Shown in pieces: positions 59,739 to 64,000 of a stretch of DNA of 64,000 bases. The notes beneath the pieces are model-generated. The model was given only the letters and a program-made list of their open reading frames with translations. It had not been told where the DNA came from and searched no databases. Source of the DNA: Sandaracinaceae bacterium (GTDB lineage Bacteria > Myxococcota_A > Polyangia > Polyangiales > Houyiibacteriaceae); NCBI GenBank assembly GCA_020633055.1, contig JACKEJ010000014.1:154170-218169 (forward strand), in the 5' to 3' direction. How positions within the stretch are numbered: the stretch's first letter is position 1; each line of letters opens with the position of its first letter. A program made the position numbers and the translations under genes.

Positions 59739-62687
59739 GTGACGCACGAAGAGAACGGCGCGCAGTGGTGGTACCGGTACGAGCCCACGGGGACGCTGCT
59801 GGAGATTGAAGACCCGTACGGCGGCATCCGCTCGTTCCAGCTCGACGAGCGCGGGCAGCCGATCGCGGAAGTGGACGCGACCGGGCAGGTGTACCCGTAC
59901 GTGCGCGACGCTGCGGGTGCGGTGCTCGGCAAGCGCGACCCCACGGGGCACGTGCGCCCGCTGGACGCGGCCCCGCACGAAGTGGCTGCGGCGCTCGAGT
60001 ACGAAGGCCCCGAGGTGGCGCTCGAGTGGGAGCACGGCCGGCTGGTGCCGTTGGGCTTCGACGTGCCGTGGTCGGGCTCGTTGCCGCCGCAGGTGCCGGC
60101 CGCGGCGCGGGCCGCGCTGGCGGGGGCGGAGGTGGCGGGGGTCGAGCGGGAAGAGCGCGACGCGTTCGACACGCTGGTGCGCGTGGAGAAGTCGATGGGC
60201 GGCGAGGTGCTGCGGCGCACGTACCGCTACGACGGCACCGGGAACCTCGAGCGCTACACGGACTTCGACGGAGGCACGTGGGAGTACGTGTTTCGGGAGT
60301 GGACGGCGTGTGTCGAGGCGCACGACCCGCTGGGCGGGGTGACGCGCTTCGAGCGCAGCGGGTGGAACGACCTGCTGGGCGTGGTGGACCCCGGCGGCAC
60401 CGAGAGCCGCTACGAGTACGACCTGAAGCGGCGGCTGGTGACGGTGCAGCGCCACGACAGGGTACGCGAACGCTACACGTACGACGCGGTGGACCGGCTG
60501 AGCGCGAAGCTGCGCGGGGACGGCACGCCGCTGGTGCAGTACACGCACGGTCCGGGCGCGCTGCTGCAGAAGCGCACCACGTGCGACGGGCAGCAAGAGA
60601 CGTTCGAGCACGACGCGCGGGGGTACAAGACGCTGGCCGCGAACGCAGCCGGCGAGTGCCGCTTCGAGCACACGGCGGCCGGCCGTCGCAAGGCGGACCT
60701 GCGCGACGACGAGGGCGTGCGCGTGCGCTTCGCGGGCGACCGCGTGCTGGGCATCCAGACGCTGGGCGTGGGGGTGCAGTACCACTACCCGAGCGGCGAC
60801 ACCGTGCTGGTGGTGGACCCGACGGACCGGGTGCACCGGGTGCAGCGGCTGGGCGCGGGCATCGTGCAGCGGGACCTCGCGAGCGGCGTGACGGAGGTCT
60901 CGCAGCACGACGGGCGCGGGCACTGCCTGAGCAAGACGCGCTTCCGCGGTGGGGCGGACCGCGGGGAGCGCCCGTGGACGCGGCGCTTCTGGCGCTCGGG
61001 TGAAGGGGACCTCCGGGCGCGGGAGGACTCGCTGCGCGGGACCACGCGCTACGCGTATGACGCCGCGCACCGGCTCGCGACGGTCACGCACGCGGACGGC
61101 CGGCAAGACGCGTACACGCACGACGCGGCCGGCAACCTCCGCCAGAAGCCTGGGCTGCGCGACGCGCACGTGGGCGGGCGCGACGACGGGCTGGTGCAGC
61201 TGGACCGCGGCAACCGGCTGTACCGCGCGAACGGGGACCGGTTCGAGTACGACGAGCGGGACCACGTCCGGTCGCGGTCGGGAGCGTGGGGCAAGCTGGT
61301 CTACGAGCACGACGCGCTCGACCGCTTGCGGCGCATCTCGTTTGCGGCGGCGGAAGCGGGCGAGGCGTACCCGCCCGGGCACCCTGCGTACGGGCTGGAG
61401 ATACACCGCTACGGCGCGCCGGAGACGGTGTGGGAAGCGGACTACGACGCGCTCGGCCGGCGCACCGAGGTGCGCGCCTACGGTGTGGGCGCGGATGGCC
61501 AGCGCGTGTGCGAACGCAGCCGGTTCTGGTGGTACGGGGACAGGCTGGCCGCGGAGGAGGGCCCCACCGGGTCCCTGCGCGTGTACGTGTACATCGACGA
61601 GCGCGCGTTGGTGCCGTTCATGGCGGTGGACTACGCGTCCCGCGAAGAAGCCACCGAGCGCCCGGAGGATGGCGACCGCTACTACTACTTCACCGACCAC
61701 CGGGGCTGCCCCGAGCGCGTGGAGGACGACGATGGCGAGGTCGTCTGGGAGGCGACCGTGCATCCGTACGGCGAGTGCGAAGTGCACGTCGGCGCGGACT
61801 TCCATCAGCCGCTGCGCTTCCCCGGGCACTACCACGACGCAACCACGGGTCTGCACTGCAACCGGTTCCGGTACTACTCCCCCGAACTCGGTCGGTACCT
61901 CGAGAGCGACCCTGTCGGCATCACGGGCGGACTCAACCTGTACGGCTACTGCGCCGACGGGAACCCACTGCGGGACGTGGACCTCCGTGGGCTCAACAAG
62001 CCCTGTCCTGGGAACTGCCCGCAGCAGGCCCCGCCTGAGCAGGGGGCTGGCCGGGAGGGGACTGATCAAGCTAGCAACACGGAGAGAGAGCATGGTCCCG
62101 AAGAAGTTAGTGTTGAGACGCTTCAGCGGGCTAGAGAGTTGCAGGCCGAATCGGAGCGGCTACAGAGGGAGATGCCCGAGCGGTTTGATCCCGATAGCCG
62201 CACAGTCGCGACCGACGGCATTACCGTAATGAACGGCCAAGCCCGTGATCAACCGCCAGGTTTCACTGGTCGAGAGGGTCCGCTTACGGGTCAGGCCATG
62301 GTGGACTATACGAGGTCCATGGGCGAGCCGACACCGGGTCACTTCGCTGACGGCGAGGTGCCGGGCCAGACCAACGCGTCCCACGCAGAACGGCTCGTTG
62401 CGCGTCACCACTCAGCCGAGGCGTCAGCCGGCGGCACACCCACCATCGAGAGACCAATTGGCGTATCACGCGACACGTGCGGCGACTGCCGATCCTGGCT
62501 ACGCACCGAAGCGCAGCACAGCGGCTCGACGCATGTGGTCGCAGACCCATCATTCACTCGTGTCTTCCACCCAGACGGCACCGTAGATGTCTATGACCCG
62601 TCGGGCAGCCGCGTCACCCGCATTGGCCCAGATGATGCTACGTCTCAGCGTTCAACACGGAGAAACTACGCAGGAATCCCATGGTAG
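59739..62687 (+). CDS. 5'-truncated RHS cassette with HAE/CGDC deaminase-like tip
   Basis: GTG at 59739 (MTHEENGAQWW) is the first start within core homology; plug and roughly the first quarter of the core are missing. 982 residues. The core is the B lineage ending GITGGLNLYGYCADGNPLRDVDLRGL region. The tip of about 230 residues has a helical linker (LQRARELQAESERLQREMPERFD), then NASHAERLVARHH (H882-A-E884), RPIGVSRDTCGDCRSWLR (C914, C917) and VVADPSFTRVFHPDGTVDVY. The zinc-site spacing and the FHPDGTVDVY strand pair match the tip at 32.3 kb, so both belong to one deaminase-like family. The immunity gene at 62681 overlaps the toxin stop. Confidence 0.84.
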   Translation: MTHEENGAQWWYRYEPTGTLLEIEDPYGGIRSFQLDERGQPIAEVDATGQVYPYVRDAAGAVLGKRDPTGHVRPLDAAPHEVAAALEYEGPEVALEWEHGRLVPLGFDVPWSGSLPPQVPAAARAALAGAEVAGVEREERDAFDTLVRVEKSMGGEVLRRTYRYDGTGNLERYTDFDGGTWEYVFREWTACVEAHDPLGGVTRFERSGWNDLLGVVDPGGTESRYEYDLKRRLVTVQRHDRVRERYTYDAVDRLSAKLRGDGTPLVQYTHGPGALLQKRTTCDGQQETFEHDARGYKTLAANAAGECRFEHTAAGRRKADLRDDEGVRVRFAGDRVLGIQTLGVGVQYHYPSGDTVLVVDPTDRVHRVQRLGAGIVQRDLASGVTEVSQHDGRGHCLSKTRFRGGADRGERPWTRRFWRSGEGDLRAREDSLRGTTRYAYDAAHRLATVTHADGRQDAYTHDAAGNLRQKPGLRDAHVGGRDDGLVQLDRGNRLYRANGDRFEYDERDHVRSRSGAWGKLVYEHDALDRLRRISFAAAEAGEAYPPGHPAYGLEIHRYGAPETVWEADYDALGRRTEVRAYGVGADGQRVCERSRFWWYGDRLAAEEGPTGSLRVYVYIDERALVPFMAVDYASREEATERPEDGDRYYYFTDHRGCPERVEDDDGEVVWEATVHPYGECEVHVGADFHQPLRFPGHYHDATTGLHCNRFRYYSPELGRYLESDPVGITGGLNLYGYCADGNPLRDVDLRGLNKPCPGNCPQQAPPEQGAGREGTDQASNTEREHGPEEVSVETLQRARELQAESERLQREMPERFDPDSRTVATDGITVMNGQARDQPPGFTGREGPLTGQAMVDYTRSMGEPTPGHFADGEVPGQTNASHAERLVARHHSAEASAGGTPTIERPIGVSRDTCGDCRSWLRTEAQHSGSTHVVADPSFTRVFHPDGTVDVYDPSGSRVTRIGPDDATSQRSTRRNYAGIPW

Positions 62688-63331
62688 ACCAACATCATGC
62701 AACACTTGAAGCTGCGGTCCTACGCGCAAACCGAAACCTTGCGAATTTCGGTCCCCACTTGTCCCTGGAGCACCGTCAAGAACTCTGGGACTCTCTCGGT
62801 CCACGGAATGACGCTGCCAAGAACGGCGAGGTCACGCCGGCCCACCGCGGCCGAACTCACCTGATGCGGCTCTGCGTCGAACGCGTGATCCCCATCTGGG
62901 AGCAGGCTGAGGACCGTGGGGCCGAGCTTCTAGCTCCAGCCGATCGGCCACAGGCAATGCTCGAGGAGGCAGCTCGCCGTCTCTCAGGTGAGGACTCGTG
63001 GGAACACACGTCGACATCAATTCGACGTTTTTCGAGCCTCGTGAACTATCTATACGAGCTTGACGAGATCGACACTCGCCTTCATTTCATTGTACGCGCT
63101 GCGATGAGCGCCGTATCTATCGCGCTTCGCGATATCGCGGACTACCCACATGGATGGAGCGAGCTCGCGAACGAGTCGTTCGTAGCTGACGCTCTAGCAT
63201 CCTGGGCATGGTGCGGTGCCACACCGTGGGCACGAGGCCTCTCGGAGGATTCCGAGCGACGAAGGCGCGAGTTCTGGCAGTGGTATGTTGATGAAGCCTT
63301 TCCCCTCGCTTGGAACGAGGCTCGAGGCTGA
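62681..63331 (+). CDS. Imm5-like immunity protein for HAE/CGDC tip
   Basis: ATG at 62681 overlaps the toxin end by 7 bp. 216 residues, helical: LEHRQELWDSLGPRNDAAKNGEVTPAHRGRTHLMRLC, RRFSSLVNYLYELDEIDTRL, ALASWAWCGATPWARG and RRRREFWQWYVDEAFPLAW. It shares the C-terminal FWxWYxxEAxPxxW block with the 32608 and 58869 proteins. Two independent toxin-immunity pairs of the same families in one window strengthen both assignments. Confidence 0.76.
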   Translation: MVDQHHATLEAAVLRANRNLANFGPHLSLEHRQELWDSLGPRNDAAKNGEVTPAHRGRTHLMRLCVERVIPIWEQAEDRGAELLAPADRPQAMLEEAARRLSGEDSWEHTSTSIRRFSSLVNYLYELDEIDTRLHFIVRAAMSAVSIALRDIADYPHGWSELANESFVADALASWAWCGATPWARGLSEDSERRRREFWQWYVDEAFPLAWNEARG

Positions 63332-63477
63332 ACGTTACAGGGCTAGCGCATGGGACCTCCCTACCCGACGCGCGCCGAGCGCGAAGCGGTGGCTGAAGTG
63401 AGATCGAGACGAGTTCGGCAGAAGGGCCACCCTTCTGAGGCGGGCGGGATAGTTCGTTGCGGCGTCCCCGTCGCAGT

Positions 63478-63660
63478 CTAGTCTCCGCAGCACGAGCCCG
63501 GTTGAAGTGGACGCCCTCGACGCATGCTCGACGGAAAGCCGCGCTGAGTCGCCCGGGGAGGTCCATCTCGCGCCGAAAGAAGACCACATCGCTTGCGCGT
63601 CGGCCGAGGGCTGCGTGGGGGATCAAGACGTCGTGGTCCTCGACAGTGCGCCGCGTCACA
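63478..63660 (-). pseudogene. Diverged integrase-type transposase C-terminal fragment
   Basis: The minus-strand frame reads TVEDHDVLIPHAALGRRASDVVFFRREMDLPGRLSAAFRRACVEGVHFNRARAAE, clearly a diverged copy of the fragment at 63748-64000. It is missing its N-terminal catalytic part. The two copies lie in tandem, about 90 bp apart. The preceding 63332-63477 holds no recognised gene. Confidence 0.7.
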
Positions 63661-63747
63661 ACCTACCCCCGCTCCAACCGCGCAAGTGCGCGCACAGCAT
63701 GAATCAACGGGGTTCCTGATTCGGCGAGCAGTGTGGACGGCGACCGC

Positions 63748-64000
63748 TCAGCCGTCGACGGCCTCCCTTCTCGAGGTCGTGCGGCCATGTCCGTCGCAGC
63801 CTCCGCAGCTGGCACGAGCCTGGTTGAACTGAACGCGCTCGACACATGCTCGACAGCGAGCCGCGCCGAGTCGCTCGGGGAGGTCCACCTCGCGCCGGAA
63901 GAAGACCTCATCGGGTGTGCGCCCGCCGAGAGCGGCGCGGGGGACCAAGGTGTTGTGGTCCTCGACAAAGGTCGCGACGAGCGCTTGCAGCGCAGCGACG
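63748..64000 (-). CDS. Integrase-type transposase, C-terminus only (off right edge)
   Basis: The minus-strand frame is open from the window edge to a TGA at 63748. VAALQALVATFVEDHNTLVPRAALGGRTPDEVFFRREVDLPERL is the C-terminal end of an rve/DDE integrase-core transposase (the xxHNxxxPHxALGGxTPxEVF pattern of IS3/IS481-like proteins). The tail RACVERVQFNQARASCGG recurs at 25.1 and 46.1 kb. Catalytic residues would lie outside the window, so activity cannot be judged. Confidence 0.75.
   Translation of the reverse strand, partial: VAALQALVATFVEDHNTLVPRAALGGRTPDEVFFRREVDLPERLGAARCRACVERVQFNQARASCGGCDGHGRTTSRREAVDG

Noticed and set aside
59709..62093. 794-residue minus-strand frame (and similar antisense frames of 400-700 residues at 12.9-15, 41-43, 47.7-49.8 and 55-56.3 kb)
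   Set aside because: They are His/Arg/Val-rich shadows opposite RHS cores, produced by high GC3; they appear wherever the core appears and match no protein family.

Overview
The window (64 kb, high GC with strong G/C third positions in the housekeeping-type genes) looks like the chromosome of a large-genome Myxococcota-type bacterium (Polyangia/Sandaracinus-like). That is an inference from composition, the BACON-repeat and beta-helix surface proteins, the type VI secretion spike with an RHS effector, and the load of insertion sequences. No rRNA, tRNA or CRISPR array was seen.

Left part, 1-7.3 kb: a secreted BACON-repeat protein (runs off the left edge), a MocR/PdxR-type regulator divergent from an EamA/DMT exporter with a palindromic operator between them, a beta-helix lipoprotein and a patatin-like phospholipase.

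From 7.3 kb: a type VI secretion (T6SS) effector operon, vgrG - TPR protein - PAAR-like (DUF4150) protein - RHS effector with an AHH nuclease tip - ankyrin immunity protein. Start and stop codons overlap at the TPR/PAAR and PAAR/RHS junctions.

From 16 to 63 kb the window is an RHS toxin archive. Eight RHS loci carry unrelated C-terminal tips behind near-identical cores, each followed by one or more likely immunity genes. The tips are AHH nuclease, a DxDHIPS family, two HAE/CGDC deaminase-like tips, a PD-(D/E)XK-like tip, a WHE-type nuclease, a WHH nuclease, and an HGE/CCPGC deaminase-like tip. Only the RHS loci at 12.5 kb and 47.3 kb are full length. They lie in a ~4.15-kb duplication at a constant offset of 34,836 bp that decays at the toxin junction. 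The others are 5'-truncated orphan cassettes or, at 26.1-32.6 kb, split by an IS66 element and frameshifted.

Interleaved mobile DNA: a complete ISKra4-type element with 23-bp inverted repeats and a 9-bp target duplication; a degenerate IS66 element with a 12-bp flanking repeat; a second IS66 3' remnant; a TniA/TniB-like transposase-ATPase pair; an intact IS66 tnpA-tnpB-tnpC set; an IS66 tnpC fragment; and several copies of the 3' end of an integrase-type transposase. A short motif, TTGA(C/G)AACYGA, recurs just upstream of six cassettes. I read the region as a modular effector whose tip and immunity genes are shuffled by homologous recombination in the shared RHS core, helped by IS activity.
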